Of a stretch of 64,000 bases of DNA, positions 1 to 12,089 are shown one piece after another. A program made the translations under genes and the position numbers. The notes beneath the pieces are model-generated. The model ran no database searches. It saw nothing but the letters and a program-made list of their open reading frames with translations, and had not been told where the DNA came from. This DNA comes from Rosa chinensis (lineage: Eukaryota; Streptophyta; Magnoliopsida; Rosales; Rosaceae). The stretch is taken from assembly GCF_002994745.2 (NCBI RefSeq), contig NC_037091.1, forward strand, positions 39,616,112 through 39,680,111. Reading direction: 5' to 3'. The stretch's first letter is position 1. Each line of letters begins with the position of its first letter.

Positions 1-1005
1 CACAAGATTGTAACATGCATCATAAAAGAATTCTCAAAATTAACTCAATAATAAACTGAAAATCTCAAAAATATTAATAAAAATATTCTGAAAATTTCAT
101 GTCTCCAATTACACAACTCACAAATTGAAACACACAAAACCGAAACAAAAATTATAAGTAGAGTCATAGTTACACTTTGAAGCTTTCCTCAACGGCTTAG
201 CAACACGGTGATGAACTCGTCTCTACTATGGTGGTGGAGCGTCTTTGACTCAGCGCCTAAGAGCTTCGTAGATTGATGGATGGATGGTGGTCACGGTCTT
301 GTAGGTGACGGAAGTTTAAGGAGTGAATTGGGCAGTCTTGGAATGGTTTTTGGCCAGAAAGTGATAGGCAATGAATTATCTTGGCTGGGAAGTGATCTTG
401 GCTGGGAAGTGATCCTGGCTGGGAAGTGATGATAATTCTGGTCTGGACGTTGCCTATTTATAGGGGAGCATTAGTTGGCTTTTGTCGATCATACCCTTCA
501 TCATTGGACGGATGGGATCGCATCATAAATCCTTTAATTTCCCAACAGAAACGTCTCCTTTATGGCCTTAATTCCTCTCATAATGGGGTCTTTTAACAAG
601 CTGAAACGTCTTCTTTTATTTATTTTCCAGTTGAAACATCTTTCTCCTTTATTTCCCTTCTTCATTGCTTGGTCAAATGTCTTAAATACTTTATTTTATG
701 ACTCCATCATTGCTGTTTCCAAGAGTTTCACCAGGCAAGGTTTCCTACAATAAGCAGGAGAATATCAGAATTTTCTAGAGAAAATAAAGGAAATTAAAAT
801 GTAAAGACCGCAGAAACAGTTGACAGTTAGGAATCTTGATCCAGCTAGGATTTTTCATGAATTTTACTTTTTCCGCCTATTTCACTCCAAACACTCAACA
901 AGACTCTCAAAATGACTTAATGACTCAAAACACTAAACTAAGGGAAAAATAAGGCTAAAATGAGGCACATAATCAATAATATCGTCACATTTTTTGCTCC
1001 TATCA
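1..1005 (-). repeat. 3' LTR of the Athila-like element, partial
   Basis: It matches 10242-11263 base for base apart from two substitutions near 878-885 and one missing 17-bp unit. It ends in ATCA at 1005, directly next to the internal non-coding tail. About 712 bp of this LTR lie left of the window. A TATA-like CTATAAATAGG (minus strand) sits at 453-463. Confidence 0.95.
378..428 (-). repeat. 17-bp tandem repeat in LTR, three copies
   Basis: Three consecutive copies of a 17-bp unit (plus-strand ATCTTGGCTGGGAAGTG, third copy with one change) start at 378, 395 and 412. They lie just downstream of the TATA box in the direction of transcription, hence in the transcribed leader. The other LTR has four copies (10619-10686). 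Confidence 0.9.
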
Positions 1006-2863
1006 ACTACCTCACACTTAGCTTTTGCTAGTCCCTTAGCAAAACAAAAATACAAAACAAAACAACGACTCGACAAAAAAAAAAGTAAATGACTCTACTT
1101 CCCTAACCGTTGTCTCAGAGACTCCAAACTCATGGTTTTCACGTTAAACACTTAATCAAAATTGCATAGATAATTCCATGGTTAATAAACCTGTGACATT
1201 CATATGACTAAGCAAGATATGGAGAACTTAAGTTATATAGTGAATGATTGCATGTTTCGAACAAGTCCAATCCAAACTCACAGGGCATACTCTCGATTTT
1301 TCTCTCAGAAATGGCTATGCTTAAAAGCTTCACTCTCAAGTATATGCAAGAGAATAAATTGTAAGGCAACAAACAGCTTGCATATTTCATCAATAAACGC
1401 ATTTTGTGAAGAATTATTAAAGACCTCAAGAAATGACTAAGTGCACAAATGGACCTAAACCATAAGCTCGACTGCATACCTGACTCCACTAACCAAAGGC
1501 TGCCCATCTCAGGGATCAAGTAAGCACTTAAAACAGGTTGTAATGGGGCTAAGCTAGGGTTTTCGAAATAAAGATTAAGGATACAAAAATCCTAAGGACC
1601 TAGCAGAGCATATATGGACCACCTTATGTCATCATTTTTGTGGGCCAATTATCATTGTTTTGGGCCGAACCTTCACTCTAACGAACATGGAAACGGACAA
1701 AGGCCTAGTTTTCAACTTTGAGCCTTCTACAAATTTGAAAGTCCAAAACCACACTTAAACAATTTCCCAAGAGTTTTCTTTTCAATTTTTCTTCTCTTTT
1801 GCCGTTTTTGTTTCTTTCTTTTTCATTTTCATTTTCTTTCATTTTTTTTTTCACGGCAATCTTCTTTCTTTTTCTTGGTTTTTCCCCACCCCACACTTAT
1901 CTTTCATCGTCACCCCTACACACTATGTCATGCTCTACTAAGTCCTTAAGACAAGGGTAGAGATATCCTGTACTAAGCTCATGGTAGGGTAGTGAGGGTG
2001 ATGAAACAAAGGTTTTCAACGTAGGCTCAAAGGGGTTCATTCTAAGGAGTCCCACGATGGGCACAATTGGGGACACATGCTTGTTTGGTTATGGTGGTTA
2101 CCCTAATGCCTTCTATCCTATCCAGGATCTGGGCATATTATGGCATACAAGTTTTGACAGTCACAACAGTCGAGTTCTAGTATTCTCTAGTCCATTAAAA
2201 TCTATGTCACATGATCATTGGATTTTCAAAGAATGATGAGGTTTTGCAAATACAGCCATGAAATTATGAATTTATCAATAAGCACTCAAAAAGAAAGTAT
2301 TTTAGCTCAACAGCTCACTTAGGTTCAAATGAATTAGACTTAATCCTAGCATGCTTAATGAACCAAGTTACAATCCTATCTCAAATCTTCATACAAGTAT
2401 CACAACGTCGATTAACCACATAATTCAATTAAGTCCTATTTTGATTGTGAAAACCTTCAGCCATAAATTCAGAGACATGTTCATCCTAGACGTTAGGAGC
2501 ATCCTAAGACTCAAACAAACAAAAAGACTCTAAAACCAATGATTTTTTTTTTTTATTAATTTTTTTTTTTACTAAAATAAAGGTGTAAACCCACCCCACA
2601 CTTATAATCTACATTGTCCTCAATGTAGGCAAGAAATATGGTATATAGACCCTAAATATGGGGGGCTACGAAAATAAGAGAAGGGTAAAATAAACAAACA
2701 AACAAAGACACAAGTACAATTCAACCTAAGCAAGTGAAGGGATAGAAATGTCAAACTCTTATTGATGGCTCCTCCACAGCTTCGCTTGAAATGGGTTGCC
2801 TCCCATGCAGCGCTTAATATTTATAGTCCTTCAGCCTGGACTCTTCTCCTTGTTCACACGTTC
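1006..2863 (-). other. Athila-like 3' non-coding tail with polypurine-like motifs
   Basis: This stretch between the integrase stop and the 3' LTR has no ORF above about 100 codons and no env-like membrane protein. On the minus strand the motif TAAGTGTGGGGTGGG occurs at 2590-2604 and 1884-1899, and a weaker TAAGTGTGAGGTAG abuts the LTR at 1007-1020, where the polypurine tract should be. T-rich and A-rich homopolymer runs lie at 1800-1860 and 2540-2580. Confidence 0.7.
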
Positions 2864-3862
2864 TCATTCCTCTGGTGCCTCCTGGAGGGGTATCTCTTCC
2901 AATGTGTGCCCCACCAAGGACTCATAGTAGGGCTTGAGACGATGCCCATTTACCTTGAACTCCTTCCCCGTCTTCTCACTCTTGATCTCTACAGCACCAT
3001 GAGCAAACACATTTGTAACTATAAATGGGCCAACCCAACGAGAACGAAGTTTACCTGGGAATAGCTTAAGTCTGGAATGGAATAACAGAACTTTCTGGCC
3101 CACTTGGAAGCTTTTTCCCCGAATCATTTTGTCATGGTAGGCCTTTGTCTTCTCCTTGTAGATCCATGAAGTATCGTAGGCCTCATTCCTTATCTCCTCA
3201 AGCTCATTTAGCTGTAGCTTCCTATGTAGGCCCGCTTCATCATAATCCATGTTGAACTTCTGGACAGCCCACCAAGCCTTGTGCTCTAGCTCCACTGGAA
3301 GGTGGCATGCCTTTCCGTAGGCCAACCTAAAGGGAGACATCCCAATAGGCGTCTTGTAGGCCGTTCTGTAGGCCCACAACGCATCATCCAATCTCTGGCT
3401 CCAATCCTTCCTTGTCGGGCCCACTGTCTTCTCGAGTATCCTCTTGATCTCCCTGTTGGATACCTCTGCTTGGCCACTGGTCTGAGGGTGGTAGGGCGTG
3501 GACACCTTATGGGTTACCCCATACTTCTTCAACAAAGCCTCGATTGTACGGTTGCAAAAGTGAGAACCTCCATCACTGATTAGCACACGTGGCACTCCAA
3601 ACCTGGAAAATATGTTAGTTTTCAAGAAACCTGCAACCACTTTTGAATCGTTAGTCCTGGTGGCTTTTGCTTCCACCCACTTTGATACATAGTCCACAGC
3701 CAATAGTATATATAAACAACCATTAGACGAGGGAAATGGGCCCATAAAGTCAATGCCCCAAACATCAAAAATTTCTACATTTATTATTGGGCTCATGGGC
3801 ATTTGATCTTTTGGGCCAAGATTACCAGTCCGTTGGCACCTATCACAAGAAATACAAAACAA
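2864..3862 (-). pseudogene. Athila-like integrase (part of broken gag-pol)
   Basis: The ORF encodes most of a retroviral-type integrase. It begins within the HHCC zinc-binding domain (C-x2-C pair CISC..C in the first residues); the two histidines are in the preceding ORF ([11 protein letters not shown]) upstream of an in-frame TAG at 3890-3892. The catalytic D-D-E residues are visible in DFMGPF, SDGGSHF and the [12 protein letters not shown] segment. A C-terminal GPFIV type domain follows, ending in [12 protein letters not shown] before the stop. The first ATG of the ORF is not a real start: the frame is continuous with the RT ORF except for that stop, where family members have an aromatic residue before WP. 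Integrase is needed to join the cDNA to chromosomal DNA. Confidence 0.9.
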
Positions 3863-3889
3863 GTTTGCATCATTGAAGATAGTGGGCCA

Positions 3890-6208
3890 CTAAAATCCAC
3901 AATCTAAGACCTTCAAGGCTGTTCTACGAGGCCCAAAGTGGCCTCCACAAGCCTCACTATGGCAAAATGACAGAATTGACCTATGCTCAGACTCTGGGAC
4001 ACATCTCCTAATGACTTGGTCACTACAATGTTTCCATAAATAGGGCTCATCCCAAATAAAGTGCCTAGCCATTTTCTTCAATTTATCCTTACTAGCTTTG
4101 GAAAGTGTGTCAGGAAATGTCCTAGTGACTAAATAGTTAACTATATCCGCATACCAGGGCACACTAACCTCTATCCCAAAGAGCTGCTCATCTGGGAAAG
4201 TTTCCTGTAGGGGCTGGACGTCCTCCTCGTGTACTATCCTGCTCAAATGGTCCGCCACCACATTCTCGCTGCCCTTCTTGTCCTTGATCTCTAGGTCAAA
4301 TTCCTGAAGCAACAGGATCCATCGAATCAATCTGGGCTTGGCCTCCTTCTTGATCATCAGATATCTCAAGGCTGCATGGTCATAGTAAACAATTACTTTA
4401 GAGTGCAATAAATAAGAGCAAAACTTATCTAAAGCAAAGACTACAGCTAAGAGTTCTTTTTCAGTGGTGGAGTAGTTGAGCTGGGCGTCGTTGAGGGTCC
4501 GAGAAGCATAGTAAATAGCATAGGGCTTCTTATCCTTCCTCTGGCCCAACACAACTCCAACAGCATAGTCCAATGCATCACACATAAGCTCGAAGGGTAG
4601 ACTCCAATCCGGAGGGCATATGATGGGGGCCGTGGTCAACAACTCCTTGAGCTTTTCAAACGCCTTCTTGCAATCCTCATTGAACACAAAGGGCACATCC
4701 TTTTGCAATAGGGTACACATAGGTCTCGCCACCTTGGAGAAGTCTTTGATGAACCGCTTGTAAAATCCTGCATGGCCAAGAAAAGAGCGTACCTCCCTCA
4801 CAGTTGTGGGGGAGCGTAAGTGACGTACAAGATCAACCTTAACCTTATCTACCTCAATGCCCCTATTAGATATTATGTGTCCTAACACTATTCCTTGTGT
4901 CACCATGAAGTGACACTTCTCCCAATTCAGCACAAGGTTAGTTTCTACACACCTCTCAAGTATCAATCCTAGATTCTCTAAACAAGTATCAAAATCTTTA
5001 CCAAAGACACTAAAGTCGTCCATAAAGACTTCAATAATATTTTCAATGTATTTTGAGAAAATGGAAAGCATACATCTTTGGAAAGTACCTGGTGCGTTGC
5101 ATAAGCCGAAGGGCATGTGCCTATAAGCAAAGGTCCCAAAGGGGCATGTGAAGGTCGTCTTCTCCTGATCCTCGTGGGCTATGCAGATCTGGTTGTACCC
5201 ACTATATCCGTCCAAGAAGCAATAGTAGGAATGGCCCGCTAAGCGCTCCAACATCTGGTCAATAAAAGGCAAGGGCATATGATCCTTCCTCGTTGTGGCA
5301 TTCAGCTTCCGATAGTCTATACATACCCTATGACCAGTGACTAATCTCTGGGGCACTAGCTCATTATCCTCGTTCTTCACCACTGTCACCCCTGACTTCT
5401 TGGGCACCACTTGCACTGGAGAGACCCACTTACTATCAGAAATGGGGTAGATTACCCCACAATCTAGCAACTTGATCACCTCGTCTTGGACCACCTTCAT
5501 CATGGGCGGATGTAGACGTCTTTGGGCTTCTCTTGTGGGCTTGGCGCCATCTTCTAACAGGATCCGGTGGACACACGTGGTTGGACTGATCCCCTTGATA
5601 TCTGCCAGAGTCCAACCAATGGCAGTCTTGTGCTTCTTCAACACGTCCACCAACTTTCTTTCTTGCTCTACCTCCAGCGTTGATGATATGATCACTGGGA
5701 GGGTCTCCTTTTCTCCTAGGTACGCATACTTCAAATGCTCAGGGAGTACCTTCAATTCTAACTTGGGTGCCTGAACAATAGAGGGTAGCATTTTATTAGT
5801 GGAAACCGGAATTGACAAATAGGAAATTGACCTCTTTATAGGCTGAGCCTCCAGTGAGGCCACAGTCTTGATCACTCTAGGCTCCTCAGCGTCCCACTCA
5901 ACCTTGGGAATAGGTTCCCCATTTGCATCATATCCGACCCCCTCCTCTAGGGTCAGAGCCAATTCATCCTCAACCATTGCTTCAGAGAAAACCTGCGCGA
6001 GTGAATCAACTACATCAATAGCAAAGCAAGGTTTCAAATCAGAAACAAGGTACCTCATGGCTTCAAGAATGTTGAAGCGTATAACATCACCATCAAACTC
6101 CATGGTGAGAGTCCCTTTGTACACGTCGATTTTAGTTCTTGCAGTCCTCATAAAGGGACGCCCTAAAAGTAATGGTGTGGTATTTGGGGGCGATTCCTCC
6201 ATGTCCAA
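3890..6208 (-). pseudogene. Athila-like reverse transcriptase / RNase H (broken gag-pol)
   Basis: A 772-codon open stretch carries the protease-RT linker (LLLGRPFM), then RT with the fingers/palm motifs ([29 protein letters not shown]) and the catalytic FMDD near residue 396. RNase H follows ([30 protein letters not shown]), and then the start of integrase. It is open upstream to TAG 6245-6247, which replaces a codon inside the protease-RT linker (CAG to TAG is the simplest reading), and closes at TAG 3890-3892. RT and RNase H catalytic residues appear preserved, so loss of function comes from the stops. It makes cDNA from element RNA in cytoplasmic particles. Confidence 0.92.
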
Positions 6209-6244
6209 TACGTAGAAATCCGCAGGGAATATCAGATGGTTTAC

Positions 6245-7120
6245 CTACACAAGAACATCCTCAACATACCCTTGAGGGTATTTGTTAGACCCATCAGCAA
6301 GTTGAATGACAACATTATCCCTCTTAAGAGGGCCTAGACCTAGGGATACATACAAATTATAAGGCATAACATTTATGGATGCCCCTAAGTCTAACATCAC
6401 ATTTTCAAACCTGGTGTCACCAATGATACAAGGAATAGAAAAACTCCCTGGGTCCTTCAACTTTGGGGGTAGCTTCCTCTGGATAACGGCTGATACCGTC
6501 TCGCTCATTTTCACCACCTCCTTCTCTCTTGTCTGCCTCCTTGTGGTGCATAGCTCCTTCAAGAACTTGGCGTATTTAGGCACCTGTTTGATGCACTCGA
6601 TCAAGGGCATGTTCACTTGAACCTTCTTGAAGATTTCCAAGATCTCTTGATCAGATTTATCTTTCTTTGTCTTGGCAAACCTGCTTGGGAAAGGTATAGA
6701 AACAACTGGGTTAGTCTTAACTAAACCACTAGAGTTGGGAATTGTACCTTTGGGTGCCTCAGCTTGGGGCAAGTCAACTTCCACCCTTGATGTAGCTGGG
6801 TCCTTCTCAACATCCTTCTTAGACACCTCCACAACGTCTTCTTCTTCATTATGGGCCGCTTGGGCCTTCTTGTGGGCTCTGGGAGGATCAACTAGTACTC
6901 GCCCACTCCTAGTGATGATGGCTTGGGCGTGCTCATTCCTTGGGTTAGGCACTGTGTTGCTTGGAAGTTTCCCTGTTTCAGCAATCCGGCCCATGAAATC
7001 CACCACTTGGCCCATTTGATTCTTGAGCTCTGCAATATCCTTTGAATGGGTCGCCTGTCCTACAACCAAAGCTTGAGTAGCCGTGTTAAGTTGTTGTTGC
7101 CCCGCAGCAAGGGACTTCAA
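6245..7120 (-). pseudogene. Athila-like gag C-terminus and aspartic protease
   Basis: The N-terminal part (QQQLNTATQAL, ELKNQMGQ, then a charged linker) is the end of gag. Near residue 245 the retropepsin-like core reads MLDLGASINVMP, the DLGAS form usual in Athila/Tat elements instead of DSGA, followed by LADGSNKYPQG. The ORF ends at the in-frame TAG 6245-6247 before the conserved [14 protein letters not shown] segment. It is separated from the preceding gag ORF by a frameshift near 7145, because the correct continuation NYDELLKSL lies in this frame. Confidence 0.88.
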
Positions 7121-7857
7121 CAGTTCATCATAATTAGGGGACTCAAAGTATTAGAAATAGGAGGTGGAGGGACAGAATTGGGAATACCAAAAGTTTGAGG
7201 TACCTGAGGCCTCAAAAAAAAACCTGGTGGGCGCTGAGAATTCTGACCTGGGCCTTGAGGTGGTCTCAAGGTGTTATCATTGTTGGCCCAACGAAAGTTG
7301 GGGTGGTCTCTGAGCCCAGGATTGTAAGTATTGGAGTAAGGGTTGTACCTCGGGCCTCCTTGACCTCCTTGATACCCTAGGGCTTTAACGGATTCCCATC
7401 CTTCTGGAGAGGCAAGCTGGGGACATTTATCTGTGGGGTGCCCTTGAGTCGAGCACATCCCACACACTTGAGCCATTGCTCCTCCTCCATTAACGTTTAA
7501 GACTTGAGACAGCAGAGTAGACATCTTGTTAACCTTGTCTTCAAGAGCAGAGTTAGTGGACACCTCATGTACCCTCCGTTGAGAGGAAAGCACCCCCTCA
7601 TATTGTTGATAATTTAGTGCACGATTAGTAAGTAGCACCTTGGCATCAGCAGGTGTCTTATCCATAAAGGATCCTCCAGCAGCAGCATCTAACAGACCAC
7701 GCTCATTAGCGGTGAGTCCTTCATAAAAATAGGTAAGGAGGGACCCCTCACTCATCCCATGGTTAGGGCATGATGCTACAAGACTCTTAAACCTGTCCCA
7801 ATAATTGCAGAAATTCTCTTCATGTCCTTGCGTAATTCCACTAATCTGCTTCCTCAA
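7117..7857 (-). pseudogene. Athila-like gag, C-terminal half with zinc knuckle
   Basis: It continues the gag reading after a frameshift: the protein fits family gag from RKQISGITQGHEENFCNYW, the second half of the retrotransposon gag domain. A CCHC zinc knuckle (CGMCSTQGHPTDKC, spacing C-x2-C-x4-H-x4-C) follows, then a Pro/Gln/Asn-rich region. The frame is lost again near 7145, where it runs into MMNC-stop. The apparent ATG is internal. Gag forms the virus-like particle and binds element RNA through the knuckle. Confidence 0.88.
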
Positions 7858-8516
7858 AACAGTGACCTTTGAGGCAGGAAAGTACTTCGTAAGGAACTCC
7901 GCTTCATCCTATCCCAAGTGTTGATAGTCCCAGCAGGCAGCTCAAATAGCCAAGTCTTGGCCTTGTCCTCCAAAGTAAAGGGGAATGCCTTCATCTTCAA
8001 GATATTGATATCAGCTCCTTTAGGGCACATACTCCCACAGACAAACTCGAACTCCTTGAGATGCTTGTTGGTGTCTTCACTACTCATCCCATGAAACTTG
8101 GGTAGGTGATGCAGAAACCCACTCTTTAACTCAAAATCATCATTAAGCCCCTCTCCTGGTTCTGGATAGGCAATGCATAAGGGCGCAGCACCCCCACCTG
8201 TAGGATTAGACAGTTGCCTAATAGTCTCAGCCATTGGTGCCTGTACTTGCTCAACACGGGCGTGCTCTTCCTCTTCTTCCTCTTCAGTGACCTCCTCTTC
8301 TTCCTCTTCCAAGACTTGTTCTTCTCCTTCTTCAGAATGGTCAGGTTTGTTGATCTCCTCGGTTGATCTAGTTGAGGAGTTATAACCTGAATAGCTAGAG
8401 TCCTGAGAATCCCTCCTTTCTAGAGGAAGGCGGTCTGAAAAAGTGAGTTCTGCCTTTTGCCTAGCAAGTTCCAATTTTTCAAAGAGCACCTTAGTCTTAT
8501 CAGAGACAGTGGACAT
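7854..8516 (-). pseudogene. Athila-like gag, N-terminal half
   Basis: ATG at 8514-8516 is the likely gag start: it opens a 220-codon ORF beginning MSTVSDKTKVLFEKL and lies downstream of the leader. An acidic low-complexity stretch (Glu-rich, from GAA/GAG runs at 8262-8330) precedes the gag core (FELKSGFLHHLPKFHG, KHLKEFEFVC, AKTWLFELPAGTI). Near 7910 a frameshift replaces the expected continuation, which is readable in the neighbouring frame, so the ORF ends prematurely at 7854. Confidence 0.88.
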
Positions 8517-9505
8517 TCATGGACCTTTAAGACCAAATCAAGTGTTAGTAACATGTACAAGGTTCGAAATACAAACATTATGTCTTTCCTACTTTCTAAG
8601 TTACTTTTACATTTACATACTTAGGTACTGGAACAGAGGACCTTGTTTGTGCAATGGGACTATAGAACAGCTACCCTCGACAAAGTCATGTTTAATCCAA
8701 TATACCTTAAGCAGGTCACACATCATTTTTTTATTATTATTATAAACATAGTTAATATCTCAATTGGTTCCAAGTTGTAAGTCGAGCCCAATAGAAACCA
8801 CTACTATTGATGAGATACGATATAGGGATAGTCGCCCAGACACAAGTCTCTTTCCTTTGTTTCAGAAGGCAGAATGGCCAGATTAAGAGGTAAGTGAGAG
8901 GGATGACTCATTTTAGTGATACTATGGAGGCTACTCCCTCATTGAGGTTTAGGCCCCTATCGGCTACTCCCACATAGTGGTTTACACTCATTCTATAGTA
9001 TCTCTGAGATCCAATTGAACCCATCACCCAAGGTCTCAACCTTAGACACCATCCGTATGCCCCTTACTCAGCTGGGAAATTAACTTATGTGTTAGACCGT
9101 TCTCCAAGTGCTAATAAAGGCCGCCCTCAACCTCAAGAGACCTGAAAAAGGTACTAATGAAGGGTTTAGGCCAATATTAACAAAAGGGCCCTTGTCTACT
9201 CATACGATTTTACACACTTACAACAATTAAGTATTTAGCTAAATTTATAACCCAAGTATATTAATCTAAGTGAAACACATTCAATTTACAATATGGTTAA
9301 AAAAAACAACTTCTACAAATTGTACAACAATGATAAAAGACATGCTTAATTTTGTAACACTCATAAAACTTAAACTAAATCACAATTAAAGCTTGGCCTA
9401 ACCGAAATTGTAATTTGTCACCATTCCAAAAGTGTAGTACAAAAATTAGCATGCATTCTATATACAACAAAATCGATGACACTTTAAGTGCAAGGGATTT
9501 TAACA
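8517..9505 (-). other. Athila-like 5' leader
   Basis: About 1 kb between the primer-binding site and gag ATG. No coding potential was seen. It would be the untranslated leader of the genomic RNA. Confidence 0.7.
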
Positions 9506-9524
9506 ATCTCCGGCAACGGCGCCA
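9506..9524 (-). promoter_or_regulatory. Primer-binding site, tRNA-Asp(GTC) type
   Basis: The plus strand reads ATCTCCGGCAACGGCGCCA, which equals the 3' end of plant tRNA-Asp(GTC) including CCA, with one mismatch. It lies 5 nt inside the 5' LTR, as expected for the minus-strand element. Asp-tRNA priming is typical of Athila-clade elements. Confidence 0.9.
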
Positions 9525-9529
9525 AAAAT

Positions 9530-11263
9530 TGATGCAGCTAAAATAGCCTCACAATTTAACCTTGCAAAATGTAGTTGTCAGTATAGGATAAGCAGGGATC
9601 GTTCAGTCCGGGGATTGTAGGGTACACCTACACAAAAAGGTCAATTAACAAATAAAAGAATAAAATGGGGGTTTTGGAATTTGGTTTCTAATCTACTAAA
9701 AATAAAAACAAAGCAAATAAAACTATATACAATGATCGACTTCCCTAACCTAGACCAATACCACTCGGAAATTACTAAGTGTAAAAACAGAAAATCCATT
9801 TCAACATGCTACAAAAATGTGCCCATCTTAAATGCCTAGATAAGAGCCCAAATGAAAAGCCTCAGCGGATCAATCCATTTATCTGATTCGTTCTAATGTA
9901 GGATTGGATCGGAAAAGTCCTTACCAAGCCTAATACTACTAATTTTTGAAAACACTCAGCGTAATTCTCTTAACTAGTAGTATTATCTAACCCTCGAATC
10001 AACTCACACGTGCAAATTAACCATTACACATAGAATTTAACACGTAATTTCCAGAATCATTTAATCATTAAAGCATGATTTTTACCACCCGTTAGAACTA
10101 ATTACTACTTGTTTAACTCAGCGTCTTAACAAATAACAATTACTCTTGGCAAATTAAGCAAACACACAAGAACTCTCACCGTTATTCTAGCATGCAAACT
10201 TATGAACCTAACTCTGAAAATTACCTAAACACGTAAAAGGGCACAAGATTGTAACATGCATCATAAAAGAATTCTCAAAATTAACTCAATAATAAACTGA
10301 AAATCTCAAAAATATTAATAAAAATATTCTGAAAATTTCATGTCTCCAATTACACAACTCACAAATTGAAACACACAAAACCGAAACAAAAATTATAAGT
10401 AGAGTCATAGTTACACTTTGAAGCTTTCCTCAACGGCTTAGCAACACGGTGATGAACTCGTCTCTACTATGGTGGTGGAGCGTCTTTGACTCAGCGCCTA
10501 AGAGCTTCGTAGATTGATGGATGGATGGTGGTCACGGTCTTGTAGGTGACGGAAGTTTAAGGAGTGAATTGGGCAGTCTTGGAATGGTTTTTGGCCAGAA
10601 AGTGATAGGCAATGAATTATCTTGGCTGGGAAGTGATCTTGGCTGGGAAGTGATCTTGGCTGGGAAGTGATCCTGGCTGGGAAGTGATGATAATTCTGGT
10701 CTGGACGTTGCCTATTTATAGGGGAGCATTAGTTGGCTTTTGTCGATCATACCCTTCATCATTGGACGGATGGGATCGCATCATAAATCCTTTAATTTCC
10801 CAACAGAAACGTCTCCTTTATGGCCTTAATTCCTCTCATAATGGGGTCTTTTAACAAGCTGAAACGTCTTCTTTTATTTATTTTCCAGTTGAAACATCTT
10901 TCTCCTTTATTTCCCTTCTTCATTGCTTGGTCAAATGTCTTAAATACTTTATTTTATGACTCCATCATTGCTGTTTCCAAGAGTTTCACCAGGCAAGGTT
11001 TCCTACAATAAGCAGGAGAATATCAGAATTTTCTAGAGAAAATAAAGGAAATTAAAATGTAAAGACCGCAGAAACAGTTGACAGTTAGGAATCTTGATCC
11101 AGCTAGGATTTTTCATGAATTTTACTTTTTCTGCCTAGTTCACTCCAAACACTCAACAAGACTCTCAAAATGACTTAATGACTCAAAACACTAAACTAAG
11201 GGAAAAATAAGGCTAAAATGAGGCACATAATCAATAATATCGTCACATTTTTTGCTCCTATCA
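9530..11263 (-). repeat. 5' LTR of the Athila-like element (1734 bp)
   Basis: The LTR is bounded by TGATGCAGCT at 9530 and CCTATCA at 11261-11263. Its outer 1022 bp match the left LTR. The promoter-like CTATAAATAGG on the minus strand is at 10711-10722. Four 17-bp units lie at 10619-10686. The 5 bp after it, CAATA (11264-11268), should be the target duplication. Confidence 0.95.
10711..10722 (-). promoter_or_regulatory. TATA box of the Athila-like 5' LTR
   Basis: The minus strand reads CTATAAATAGG, in a position able to drive transcription through the 17-bp repeats into the leader. The same box occurs in the 3' LTR at 453-463. Confidence 0.6.
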
Positions 11264-11268
11264 CAATA

Positions 11269-12084
11269 CTGCCGGAATGCGTTTTTACAATCTCACAAGT
11301 CACAACCTCTATTCTCTCTTTCTTTCATACTTGTAGATTCTAGTGTTCTTTCATGATTTCTCGTTAATATCTGTATGTGACTCTGCACCTTATATTTGAT
11401 GAACAAATAGTGAAGAAAAGTGGACTGGTTCTTGAGAGATGCCAAAGTCCTTTTTATCAACTTGTATCTTTGTTTTCAATGGTATTTCAATTGTATTCAT
11501 TTGTTATTACTCATATATATTTTTCGATTTGTAGCAAAGATTATCCAGTCCAATACTCCAATTAATATCCTCTTCTTGAATTCTTAGAATCTAACAGTTT
11601 GGATTGATTTTTCATCTCTCAAGTCTTAATGATATCAAAGACGACAGGAAGCCTCTGTTTTTTATATCATCAACTTACTGACACAAAGTCTTTCTACTAA
11701 TTTGATTGCTATAGATATACAATAAAGTTCTAACCTGCAGGTTAATTTTCTCTGTCATAGCATCAACACCACAGGGGATCCTCAGGGATATTATATAGTG
11801 GCGTTGCTAAATTTAAACGTTCAGTTATTGGATTGACCCTTGTTGATATTCGTTAGTTTATAATCATTTTAGAGCTTTTCGCTTCTTGCTTAGATCAGTT
11901 AACTCATTATATGGTGTCGGTGAGAACTCAAAGATCGTTATTGAATGTTTGGTACTGTCGCACAGTGGGATGTTGATTTATTATTGGGAACAGAGGAGCT
12001 CTGTTATTATGGTCTTTGTGGTAGCTTGTAAATCTTGGTGTATTAATTGTTTTGTCTCCTGATCGATCATGACAGAACAATGGA
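11269..12084. other. Unassigned host sequence between two retrotransposons
   Basis: AT-rich single-copy-looking DNA. No coding region was recognised; ORFs are under 65 codons. It may be the 5' region or an intron of the gene continuing at 17218, since the Copia element (12090-17212) interrupts one continuous stretch. Confidence 0.4.
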
Positions 12085-12089
12085 GGAGG

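Larger units (their letters stand above)
1..11263 (-). mobile_element. Athila-like Ty3/gypsy LTR retrotransposon (left LTR cut by window edge)
   Basis: The order on the minus strand is 5' LTR (9530-11263), primer-binding site, gag, protease, reverse transcriptase/RNase H, integrase, a 1.8-kb non-coding tail and the 3' LTR (1-1005, beginning outside the window). Pol order RT-RH-INT places it in Ty3/gypsy; the tRNA-Asp primer site, the DLGAS protease motif and the long 3' tail are Athila-clade traits. LTR ends are TGAT...ATCA. The visible LTR overlap differs by two substitutions and one 17-bp repeat unit, so insertion is recent. The coding part is nevertheless dead: two frameshifts (near 7910 and 7145) and two in-frame stops (6245-6247 and 3890-3892). 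No env-like ORF is visible in the tail. The right TSD would be CAATA (11264-11268); its partner lies outside the window. Confidence 0.93.

Noticed and set aside
8173..8385. Plus-strand ORF rich in serine
   Set aside because: It is the complement of the Glu-rich GAA/GAG stretch of gag on the minus strand, not a gene.
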